Made by a program: the position numbers and the translations under genes
Part shown: piece by piece, positions 1 through 5,553 of the stretch
Layout of the letters: each line of letters begins with the position of its first letter
How positions within the stretch are numbered: position 1 is the first letter of the stretch
The notes under the pieces: model-generated
What the model was told of the DNA's origin: nothing
Databases searched by the model: none
What the model saw: the letters and a program-made list of their open reading frames with translations, nothing else
Assembly: GCA_034408745.1 (NCBI GenBank)
Contig: JAWXCM010000429.1
Span: 1-5,555, forward strand
Direction of reading: 5' to 3'
DNA from: JAWXCM01 sp034408745
GTDB taxonomy: Bacteria; Acidobacteriota; Terriglobia; Bryobacterales; Bryobacteraceae
DNA length: 5,555 bases

Positions 1-1
1 C

Positions 2-544
2 CTTAGGGCAGACGCCGTTCGGGTGCGCGCGTCATGGATGCCCCTAACCGGGCGCCGATTCCGGGCCCGCGTGGTTCGCGTCTACTCAAGCGACTCCAAC
101 GCGCGTGCAGGTGTCGGGTCGAGATTCAAACTGGAGGGCCGCGCTGAACCAGATTCGATGCACACAGGACCGATGTGGTTCAGCTATGTGACCACGGATG
201 GGCGCGGAACACACGGCGCGTGTTGCATGCATCAGACGACTCTCGGCCACTGGCGAGGAACCTATCTCAGGGTGGTGAATGCCGATCACGCGCAGCCTAC
301 GTTGTTCTCCCTCCGGAACATCCGATGGGTACGGGCCGATGAAGTTGGGCACGGCGACCGGAATCTTGCAACGGTCACGGCCGCGATCAGAGCTGTGCCT
401 CGCGGAAAGATTCCCGATGGCTGGCTGAGGACCAATCGCCGTCTGGTGGCATCGCTTCAGAAGCGACTGCTCAACACGCCCGACCAACCCACTGTCGATT
501 CTTCGCTAATGCCCGACAACCAACTGAGAGAGGATGCCCGATGA
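2..544 (+). CDS. Unrecognised protein, first visible gene of the prenyltransferase operon, probably 5'-partial
   Basis: The frame is open to the left edge, so the true start may lie outside the window. An internal GTG at 23 would give 173 residues, but it lacks a well-spaced ribosome binding site. I do not recognise the family with confidence. The central part (GTG-23 numbering, about residues 35-105) is predicted beta-rich, with the motifs MWFSYVTTDGRG, a CC pair followed by MHQTT, GHWRGTYLRV and LFSLRNIRWV. That rhythm (aromatic-Y strand, DG turn, YL strand, F-L-x-x-I strand) loosely resembles a WYL/SH3-like ligand-binding barrel; this is a weak visual similarity only. The C-terminal third is polar, basic and likely helical. 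There is no signal peptide or membrane segment in the visible part. The stop overlaps the next start as ATGA at 541-544, so it is very likely co-translated with the cis-prenyltransferase and could be a regulator or accessory protein of that pathway. Function unknown. Confidence 0.65.
   Translation, partial: LRADAVRVRASWMPLTGRRFRARVVRVYSSDSNARAGVGSRFKLEGRAEPDSMHTGPMWFSYVTTDGRGTHGACCMHQTTLGHWRGTYLRVVNADHAQPTLFSLRNIRWVRADEVGHGDRNLATVTAAIRAVPRGKIPDGWLRTNRRLVASLQKRLLNTPDQPTVDSSLMPDNQLREDAR
527..534 (+). promoter_or_regulatory. Ribosome binding site of the cis-prenyltransferase gene
   Basis: An AGAGGA-type Shine-Dalgarno sequence (529-534) lies 6 nt before the ATG at 541, inside the end of the preceding gene. 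Together with the ATGA stop/start overlap it fixes the start and supports translational coupling. Confidence 0.6.
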
Positions 545-1305
545 GAATAATAGAAGCGGCTCAAGTAGAGGCCGTACGGGAGGGAGAAATTCCCGCGCAC
601 GTCGCCTGCATCATGGACGGAAACGGTCGGTGGGCTCAAATGCGGAGCCTGCCTCGCTCGGCTGGTCATGCCGCCGCCGAGACCTCGGTTGATTCAGTCG
701 TCGATGGAGCACTCGCGCTGGGTGTCAGTTGGTTGACGGTGTACGCCTTCTCGACCGACAACTGGAAGCGCGACCCCGAAGAAGTCGGCTTCCTCATGAG
801 CCTGCAAGAGTGGCTACTGAGGGCGGAGAAGCGTGACCGGTTCAATCGATTGGGAGTAAGGCTTCGCTTCCTTGGCAGACTGGATGACCCGCGCATTCCA
901 GACGCCTGCCGCAAATGGCTACGCGAGTGCGAAGAAATAACTAAACACAATACGAAGCTGCAGTTCTGTATCGCCTTCAACTACGGAGGTCGAAATGAAC
1001 TCGTTGATGCGGTGCAATCCCTTATCAGGTCGGGCATTGCGGCGGATCAGGTAACTCAGGATCTAATTCAGTCCAACTGCTACGCGTCCGACATGCCCGA
1101 CATTGATCTGCTGGTGCGAACGTCGGCCGAATACCGGCTGTCGGACTTCTTTCCCTGGCATAACTCATATGCTGAATTTGTCTTCTGCGATACCCTCTGG
1201 CCTGATTTCATGTCATGGCATCTGTATTCGGCTGTTGCCGAGTATCAGACACGTCGGCGCAGAAAGGGCGCCGCAAGCGTTCACGTTTCGGAAGAACAAT
1301 CATGA
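541..1305 (+). CDS. uppS: Isoprenyl transferase (UppS-family cis-prenyltransferase)
   Basis: This enzyme of the undecaprenyl/Z-polyprenyl diphosphate synthase family adds isopentenyl diphosphate in Z configuration to an allylic diphosphate, usually at the cytoplasmic face of the membrane. Its 254 residues match the family (E. coli UppS 253). Visible motifs: CIMDGNGRWA (D26, N28, R30, W31), R39 and H43 for phosphate binding, YAFSTDNWKR (69-77, including S71, N74, W75, R77), FNYGGRNEL (147-154), and the IPP-site block around 187-217 with R193, E197, R199 and YAEFVF (E212). All expected catalytic positions are present. Ala69 is the small residue seen in medium/long-chain enzymes, whereas short-chain Z-farnesyl synthases are reported to carry a bulkier residue there. 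Deviations from the usual C-terminal block (RTSAE for RTSGE, FFPWH for FLLWQ) suggest a divergent paralogue rather than the housekeeping copy. It overlaps both neighbours by ATGA and is paired with a trans-prenyl synthase, suggesting a dedicated isoprenoid pathway. The family call is very secure; product length and pathway are inferred, and the symbol is a family label. Confidence 0.95.
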   Translation: MRIIEAAQVEAVREGEIPAHVACIMDGNGRWAQMRSLPRSAGHAAAETSVDSVVDGALALGVSWLTVYAFSTDNWKRDPEEVGFLMSLQEWLLRAEKRDRFNRLGVRLRFLGRLDDPRIPDACRKWLRECEEITKHNTKLQFCIAFNYGGRNELVDAVQSLIRSGIAADQVTQDLIQSNCYASDMPDIDLLVRTSAEYRLSDFFPWHNSYAEFVFCDTLWPDFMSWHLYSAVAEYQTRRRRKGAASVHVSEEQS

Positions 1306-2327
1306 AGGTTCAAGAGGACTACGAGGCATTTCTTGCTCTGCCGGGACTTTCAGCGGCGCTTGACGATGTTGCGACAGGTCTGCGGACGGCCCTAGTCGGC
1401 AGTGAGGAACTAGTGCGACCGTCGCTCCGCGTAGTTGAGGGCGGTGGGAAACGCCTGCGGCCTATCCTACTGATCGCAGCTGCCCGAGCATCTCAGCCCG
1501 CAATCCAAGTCTCGCCATTGGATCGCCGTGTGTTGAAAAGCGCTGTCGCAGCCGAGTTGGTACATGTCGGCTCACTCGTGCACGACGACATTATGGATAA
1601 AGCCGCCACGCGCCGCAAGGTTCCGACCGTCAACTCCGTTGAGGGCGTCAATCAGGCCCTCTTGGTCGGTGATTTCCTCCTCGCCCGCGCCGGAATCGAA
1701 GCGGCCTCCGTTTCACGTGACGTAGCACTAGCTCTAGCCGAGACAATTTCGGATCTGTGCGTGGGTCAGAGTCTTGAATCTCTCTTTGTTGACAACCCGC
1801 TCCGCAGTTTCGAAGACACTGTTGAATCGATCAAAGGCAAGACGGGCGCTCTTATGAGGGCTGCGGCGGCGATGGGGGCACTTTCGGTCGAACGGCAAGA
1901 CTTGTCCGGTGCCCTCGCAGAATATGGCATGAATTTTGGAATCGCATTTCAACTAATCGATGACATACTGGATCTGACCTCTACCGAGACACTCATGTTC
2001 AAACCGGTGAACGCAGACGTTCGTCAGGGCCTCGGGACAGTACCGGCGATCTTCGCTGCGGAGAGTCTCGGCATAGCGCTTTCGGAGCTGCTACCACCGC
2101 GGCCAGTCCATGCAGGGGACGCAGTTGGTTTTCAGGCCAGGGTCCTCAAGACTGATGCGGTCGAACGAACCCTCAACCTAATACGTGAGTACAACCGGAA
2201 AGCGGCTACCGCGCTCGAGACGATGCCGGATTCGGCTACAAGAGATGGTCTGGCAGGACTTCCAGCTCTTTATCTCTCCAACATCGTCCAAACGAAGGCA
2301 CCCGCAATCGCCCATCTCGTCGCTTAG
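1302..2327 (+). CDS. Polyprenyl synthetase family protein (trans-polyprenyl diphosphate synthase)
   Basis: This class I E-prenyl diphosphate synthase condenses isopentenyl diphosphate with an allylic primer using Mg2+ held by two Asp-rich motifs. I start it at ATG 1302, which overlaps the previous stop as ATGA and has GGAAGAA 5 nt upstream, giving 341 residues, usual for the family. A longer GTG-like extension to 1215 would lie wholly inside the cis-prenyltransferase gene. Motifs: GGGKRLRP (47-54), first Asp motif DDIMD (95-99) followed by R104/R105, KT at 180-181, FQLIDDILD with second Asp motif DDILD (220-224), and K234 in FKPVNAD. The residue five before the first Asp motif is Gly90 and there is no two-residue insertion in that motif, which by the usual rule favours products longer than farnesyl diphosphate. 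The region after the second motif is unusual (FKPVNADVRQGLGTVP against the common GKPxGxDLxxG...T-P). The stop codon TAG straddles the IS junction, but the likely ancestral TAA was in the same place, so the protein is complete. Exact product unknown. Confidence 0.94.
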   Translation: MKVQEDYEAFLALPGLSAALDDVATGLRTALVGSEELVRPSLRVVEGGGKRLRPILLIAAARASQPAIQVSPLDRRVLKSAVAAELVHVGSLVHDDIMDKAATRRKVPTVNSVEGVNQALLVGDFLLARAGIEAASVSRDVALALAETISDLCVGQSLESLFVDNPLRSFEDTVESIKGKTGALMRAAAAMGALSVERQDLSGALAEYGMNFGIAFQLIDDILDLTSTETLMFKPVNADVRQGLGTVPAIFAAESLGIALSELLPPRPVHAGDAVGFQARVLKTDAVERTLNLIREYNRKAATALETMPDSATRDGLAGLPALYLSNIVQTKAPAIAHLVA

Positions 2328-2354
2328 GGTTCACCGCGCGTTTGTTTGCGCGAT
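2327..2354 (+). repeat. Left terminal inverted repeat of the ISAzo13-family element
   Basis: By hand alignment 21 of 28 positions match the right end, with 8 of the outer 9 (GGGTTCACC against GGGTCCACC) and the inner block GCGCGAT identical. The transposase stop (2331-2333 on the - strand) lies inside this repeat, and its first G supplies the last base of the polyprenyl synthase TAG. Confidence 0.8.
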
Positions 2355-3539
2355 CGTGTAGTTCCATTCGCCGTGCCAGTCGTGGGGTGTGAGTGGGATC
2401 GTGTTGTAGTCGCGGTCGTGGATCTTGCGGCAGGTGGGATACCAGTTCGAGTCGTACGCGCATTGCACGGTCAGCCCGGTGGTGATCGTTGTAGCGGCGA
2501 TGAGCTCGATGATCGTGCGGATGTCGGTGAGGGGCTTGCCGCGCCAGTTGATGGAGATGAAGCTGAACAGTCGATGCTCGATCTTGTTCCACTTCGAGGT
2601 CCCGGGTGGGTAGTGCATGATCGTGATCTCAAGGCCGGTATCGGCGGCGAGTTTCGCGAGGTGCCACTTCCAGGCACGGATGCGGTACCCGTTCGAGCCG
2701 CCCACATCAGCGGTGATCAACAATCGAGTCGCGTCTGGGAACCGGGCTCGGCCGAGCGTGTCCCACCAACGACGGATCGACTCGACTGCGAACTCGGCGG
2801 TGTCACCTACACTCACCCAGTCTTCGTCGTTGGCCACGTCGTAGATCCCATACGGGATCGCTTTGGCATGCTCACCAAGTTCACGATCCGCGAAGTCATG
2901 CACGTTCACGCGTGTTGGTTCACCGGCCGGGTGCCATTCGCGTCCGCCGTTGCTGTAGTTCCCGATCAGTTCCTTCTTCTTCGTGTCGACACTGATCACC
3001 GGTTCACCCGCCGCGATGAACTCGCCAACAAGCGCGTTGAGGTACCTGAACTGGCCATCGCGATCAGGATGGGCGGTCCCCTCGTTCTGCTTCGCCGGCG
3101 CTTGCAACGAATAACCCATCTGATGCAACAGACGGCGCACCGACTCAGCAGACGTGCGAAACCCGCGCGCTTGAAGTTCACGAGCGAGCTCGTAGGTCGA
3201 CTTCAACGTCCACCGCAGATGCGACATCGGCGTGCCACGCGTGTCGGGATGCACCAACTCGTCGAGCGCCTCCAACAAGCCGGGCTGCTTATCGATCGCG
3301 GGCTTGTCACCGCCACCCGGCACCCGTTGACGATCCGACGGCTCGATTCCTGCCTCGACCTCCAAGACCGCCTTGATCACCGTGTTACGCGACATCCCCG
3401 ACGCGTCCGCCGCACGCGTCTTGCCGCCACGACCCAACGCACACGCCATCGCCCCCACCAGCACACGACTCTGCACCTCACCCAAGCGCGGCATCACGCG
3501 ACCGAAGAACTCGCTCAACTCCTCGACCGACGCATCCAC
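2331..3539 (-). CDS. ISAzo13-family transposase
   Basis: A 402-residue DDE transposase that cuts and joins the ends of its own element. The N-terminus carries a helix-turn-helix-like segment (about 39-64: GKTRAADASGMSRNTVIKA) expected to bind the terminal repeats. The catalytic core has ISAzo13 hallmarks: VISVDTKKKELIGNY (D185), GGREW, VNVHDF, TAEFAVESIRRWW, RLLITADVGGSNG (D278), HYPPGTSKWNKIEHRLFSFI (E321), then NWRGKPL, TTGLTV and a C-terminal EWNYTI. The proposed DDE triad is D185, D278, E321. The GTG start at 3539 is the first plausible start after the in-frame stop at 3561-3563; its ribosome binding site is weak. The stretch WVSVGDTAEF looks a few residues shorter than family members I remember (WVSVG..HDTA), which could be a small in-frame deletion or natural variation. 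No frameshift or internal stop is present, so it appears intact. A long + strand frame opposite it is only the shadow of GC-rich codons. Confidence 0.95.
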   Translation of the reverse strand: MDASVEELSEFFGRVMPRLGEVQSRVLVGAMACALGRGGKTRAADASGMSRNTVIKAVLEVEAGIEPSDRQRVPGGGDKPAIDKQPGLLEALDELVHPDTRGTPMSHLRWTLKSTYELARELQARGFRTSAESVRRLLHQMGYSLQAPAKQNEGTAHPDRDGQFRYLNALVGEFIAAGEPVISVDTKKKELIGNYSNGGREWHPAGEPTRVNVHDFADRELGEHAKAIPYGIYDVANDEDWVSVGDTAEFAVESIRRWWDTLGRARFPDATRLLITADVGGSNGYRIRAWKWHLAKLAADTGLEITIMHYPPGTSKWNKIEHRLFSFISINWRGKPLTDIRTIIELIAATTITTGLTVQCAYDSNWYPTCRKIHDRDYNTIPLTPHDWHGEWNYTIAQTNAR

Positions 3540-3550
3540 ACCACCAATAC

Positions 3551-3578
3551 ATCGCGCGCACTAACCTGTGGTGGACCC
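3551..3578 (-). repeat. Right terminal inverted repeat of the ISAzo13-family element
   Basis: Inverted counterpart of the left end, matching at 21 of 28 positions, with an identical inner GCGCGAT block. It lies just upstream of the transposase start, so it probably overlaps the transposase promoter region. Confidence 0.8.
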
Positions 3579-3581
3579 TAA

Positions 3582-3704
3582 CGTCCAGCACTTTCATCAC
3601 GGCTGCCCTCCAATGAGTTTCGGTCCCGGACCCGCGCAGCGCGTCGATGTAGTCGCGCACGCACGTTCAACGCGTCGTTGTTCGGGGGCGACGATGACTA
3701 TCAC
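3582..3704 (-). pseudogene. Possible frameshifted gene fragment between the membrane protein gene and the IS
   Basis: Immediately after the membrane protein gene a GTG at 3704 overlaps its TGA stop (GTGA) and opens a frame beginning VIVIVAPEQRRVERA. That frame then loses protein-like character and stops at 3597. Another - strand frame from about 3660 reads VRDYIDALRGSGTETHWRAA and continues as VMKVLDV into the IS border. Read together they look like one gene with a shift in the repetitive GTGCGTGCGCG tract near 3655-3665 and a 3' end cut off at the element. I recognise no family, and the pieces are short enough to be chance open frames in GC-rich DNA. No convincing terminator hairpin was seen here. 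Confidence 0.25.
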
Positions 3705-4657
3705 ATAGCTACGTCAAGGTTGGCAGGCAATATGGCCTTAGCTCCTTTACCATATGGATTCCAAATCTGCACCGTCTGAGCCGTCCAGAACCATGTGAAC
3801 AAAGCAATCTCGGCGGCTTCGAGCCAGAAAACGGAGGCCACGGCACCAAGTGGGATCACCAACGCCATCAGAATCGCGATCGCCCGATACTGAATTTGCA
3901 TGGCTCTCGGAACTTCCTTGCGGAACCAACCCGAAATCACGACCACCGCGCCGAACATGACGAACATCGAGACCGCAGCGTAGTAGTGCGACGTTGACCG
4001 ATTCCCGTCGAACGTGGCGTACAGCGCGACACCGACGAGCAGGAACACACCGTAGAAGACAAGCGCGATCCAGCCGGCCCGCACTGACCGATCCGTGCTG
4101 TCGCGACGCGTCGAGGAGCTGCGGAGCCACAAGATGAGGCCGAGGGCCAGCGCGCCCACCACGATGACACTGAAGACGTTGTTCCGAATTCCCGTGACGA
4201 CCCACGACGGCAGTCCGTCGGAAGGCCCACCGGCTGCCTTGTCCAACCGACAGTTCCCCGCCGACACCTGTTTCAACATCGTGGTCAACCAGCTGGGCAT
4301 CGGATACTGCGGATCGAAACTGACAGGGCCATTCGGCATCGTGAGCTGACACGCGTCCGGCTGAATCGGGACGAGCGCGACCACGAAGGCCAACAAGCCG
4401 GCGAGGTTGAGAAAGGTCTCTTCAGGCACCGTCCGGGCCTGCAACGCGATCAGGCAAACTCCGATCGCCATCAGACCGCCAACGAAGATGGACCGAGCGG
4501 GCGAATAGAAGTACGCGCTGATCGAGCCTCGAATGTCAACTCGTATCGCTTCCATGATCAGCGCACCAGCCATGACCAGTGACGCCCCGACGATCGCACA
4601 GCGCAAGATGCGGAACGTCAAGAGCAACTGACGTCTGGCATCAGGATCGTGCTCCAT
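3701..4657 (-). CDS. Multi-pass membrane protein of unknown function
   Basis: A 318-residue integral membrane protein with about seven hydrophobic segments at roughly residues 17-38, 57-73, 82-98, 157-178, 194-214, 222-243 and 256-278; a further weaker one (281-297) is possible. The block SISAYFYSPARSIFVGGLMA (45-64), followed by a short hydrophobic helix, FLNLAG, HYYAAVSMF (224-232) and FWLEAAEIALFTWFW, resembles a widespread family of uncharacterised bacterial membrane proteins (SISAYYY...FVG type, possibly DUF998-like); this is from memory. The polar loop 99-156 carries C103 and C136, which could form a disulfide if extracytoplasmic. I chose ATG 4657 because AAGGAG lies 4 nt upstream and the residues after it (MEHDPDARRQ) lead directly into the first helix. 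The frame stays open to 4804, and an ATG at 4732 preceded very closely by AGGAGG is an alternative. It converges on the prenyl operon. Transport, lipid or signalling roles cannot be told apart from sequence. Confidence 0.85.
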   Translation of the reverse strand: MEHDPDARRQLLLTFRILRCAIVGASLVMAGALIMEAIRVDIRGSISAYFYSPARSIFVGGLMAIGVCLIALQARTVPEETFLNLAGLLAFVVALVPIQPDACQLTMPNGPVSFDPQYPMPSWLTTMLKQVSAGNCRLDKAAGGPSDGLPSWVVTGIRNNVFSVIVVGALALGLILWLRSSSTRRDSTDRSVRAGWIALVFYGVFLLVGVALYATFDGNRSTSHYYAAVSMFVMFGAVVVISGWFRKEVPRAMQIQYRAIAILMALVIPLGAVASVFWLEAAEIALFTWFWTAQTVQIWNPYGKGAKAILPANLDVAM

Positions 4658-4661
4658 CGTG

Positions 4662-4667
4662 CTCCTT
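4662..4667 (-). promoter_or_regulatory. Ribosome binding site deciding the start of the membrane protein gene
   Basis: AAGGAG on the - strand, 4 nt before the ATG at 4657, supports the 318-residue form over the longer open frame. No convincing -35/-10 pair was found upstream (about 4680-4870). Confidence 0.55.
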
Positions 4668-4871
4668 CGGCTGCTTCTCATCCATTGCGACCCCCCGAGT
4701 GCGGAATACTCAAATCTGGCTTCGGGAGGCATCCACCTCCTGGAGCGGCCAACATAACAAGTTCGGGGAGGTGGCGATTCCCATTGAGCCTTCGAAGTGA
4801 TCATCCAAGGCAGGTCAAAGTCCGGTCGGACGACCTAACCAGCTTGTCGTTCTTGGCGCCTATTTTGTTTT

Positions 4872-5168
4872 CGTTTCCAAGCCGATCAACCCAACGAGAC
4901 ATGGCAAGCGACTACACCCATCACCGGCTCGCCAACGGCGCCGACATCGAATCCTCAGCTGGCTTGACGATCACTCCCGCTACGCACTGTCGGTCACCGC
5001 GCATCGGCCGGTCACCGGACCCGCTGTCGCCGCCACCTTCAAAGCTGCCACCGTCACCTACGGGATCACGTTCCCGACCTTGACCGACAACTGTTTGGTG
5101 TTCACTTCGCTCACGGCGACCGCAGCAGCCGCAACGAATTCGAAACTACCCTGGTGAAACTGCGCGTC
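4872..5168 (+). pseudogene. Decayed IS481-family transposase remnant (integrase core)
   Basis: Three frames together spell the catalytic core of an IS481-type DDE transposase. Frame 1 (4872-4910) reads RFQADQPNETWQA. Frame 2 (4910-4951) reads DYTHHRLANGADIE, containing the first catalytic Asp. Frame 3 (4951-5109) contains ILSWLDDHSRYALSVTAH, HRPVTGPAVAATFKAA and YGITFPTLTDNCLVF, with the second catalytic Asp in TDN. A further shift at about 5112 continues as HGDRSSRNEFETTLVKLR. At the first two junctions restoring one base (a G at 4910, an A at 4951) rejoins the frame. The N-terminal DNA-binding part and the C-terminal catalytic Glu region are missing, and neither terminal repeat is visible. 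It is a dead relic upstream of, and divergent from, the membrane protein gene. Similarity to the IS481 consensus is strong; exact borders are uncertain. Confidence 0.85.
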
Positions 5169-5185
5169 CGACCGACTCGATTGAT

Positions 5186-5443
5186 TCAGCTCTCGGCTGC
5201 GGTTAGGAAAGGCGATCCGGAGCTCCCGACGAACAGGGTCATTGGGGTCCCGCGCACAGTATCACGAAGTGGTTGACAACTCACGGTCGAGACGTTGACC
5301 TCATCTCCCGTTAAGTACGCCATCCCGTTCCAGGGGAACTCGGATCCGATCGGCGGAACAGCAACCTGCCCTAGCTTCGGATGTATGGTCGCACGAACTG
5401 GTGAGCGCTGATCATCTGCGTGGCCGTCGAAAACTTCGGTCAC
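5186..5443 (-). CDS. Small hypothetical protein (85 residues), weakly supported
   Basis: A - strand frame from GTG 5443 to TGA 5186 encodes 85 residues of mixed, soluble-looking composition. It has motifs such as HPKLGQVAVPPIGSEFPWNGMA and a C-terminal TLFVGSSGSPF, and no membrane segment or recognised domain. The main support is context: its GTG overlaps, as GTGA, the stop of another - strand frame entering from the right edge, as in a coupled operon, and the + strand here is full of stops. No clear ribosome binding site is present. It may be a genuine small gene, the degraded end of a larger one, or a chance open frame. Confidence 0.35.
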   Translation of the reverse strand: MTEVFDGHADDQRSPVRATIHPKLGQVAVPPIGSEFPWNGMAYLTGDEVNVSTVSCQPLRDTVRGTPMTLFVGSSGSPFLTAAES

Positions 5444-5553
5444 GCGACGAACACCGCCCGCGGCATCGTCGCCGACCGTTCCACCCCGTCGGACGACCAG
5501 GTGACCACCTCGGTGACGGACTCGTCGATCGTGGTGACGAAGCGATCGCTGCC
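5440..5553 (-). CDS. Possible C-terminal end of a gene entering from the right edge (strand uncertain)
   Basis: On the - strand 37 codons are open from the edge to TGA at 5440-5442, including RFVTTIDESVTEVV and ending RAVFVA. By hand count 35 of 37 third positions are G or C, typical of a real high-GC actinobacterial gene. It overlaps the next - strand frame by GTGA. However, the + strand frame from GTG 5420 to the edge (starting VAVENFGHATNTARG, 41 of 45 third positions G/C) is equally open and equally plausible as protein. No family is recognised on either strand. I favour the - strand slightly because of the overlap. Confidence 0.25.
   Translation of the reverse strand, partial: GSDRFVTTIDESVTEVVTWSSDGVERSATMPRAVFVA

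Larger units (their letters stand above)
2327..3578 (-). mobile_element. ISAzo13-family insertion sequence, apparently complete (about 1252 bp)
   Basis: The element consists of one full-length transposase gene bounded by matching imperfect terminal inverted repeats. The tips read GGGTTCACC on the left and GGGTCCACC, inverted, on the right. Both ends are flanked by TA (2325-2326 and 3579-3580), compatible with a 2-bp target duplication. The TA makes the exact border ambiguous by up to 3 bp, because the flanks TTA and TAA extend the inverted symmetry. Restoring one TA gives TTAA at the site. The length fits the lower end of the family. The element lies between a + strand prenyl operon and a - strand membrane gene, in the stop codon of the former. 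The transposase reads towards the operon. With intact ends and an uninterrupted transposase it may still be mobile or be a recent arrival. Confidence 0.88.

Noticed and set aside
1215..1301. N-terminal extension of the polyprenyl synthase from 1215
   Set aside because: It lies entirely inside the cis-prenyltransferase gene, would add 29 residues not typical of the family, and ATG 1302 has an ATGA overlap and a suitable ribosome binding site.
2346..3581. A + strand frame of 411 codons opposite the transposase
   Set aside because: It is antisense to a clearly recognised ISAzo13 transposase, contains no known motif, is very rich in Arg, and runs into the terminal repeat. It reflects GC-rich codon structure on the other strand.
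3620..3645. Possible terminator hairpin around GGTCCCGGACC
   Set aside because: The palindrome leaves a one-base loop and is not followed by a T-run on either strand, so it is not a credible intrinsic terminator.
4658..4804. 49-residue N-terminal extension of the membrane protein
   Set aside because: The extension is Pro/Ser/Arg-rich with no hydrophobic segment, and ATG 4657 has AAGGAG at acceptable spacing. The alternative ATG 4732 has AGGAGG too close. It is not fully excluded.
4649..5083. A + strand frame of 144 codons upstream of the membrane gene
   Set aside because: Its composition is low-complexity Ser/Pro/Arg. Only a short central part (DYTHHRLANGADIE) is protein-like, and that belongs to the decayed IS481 transposase.
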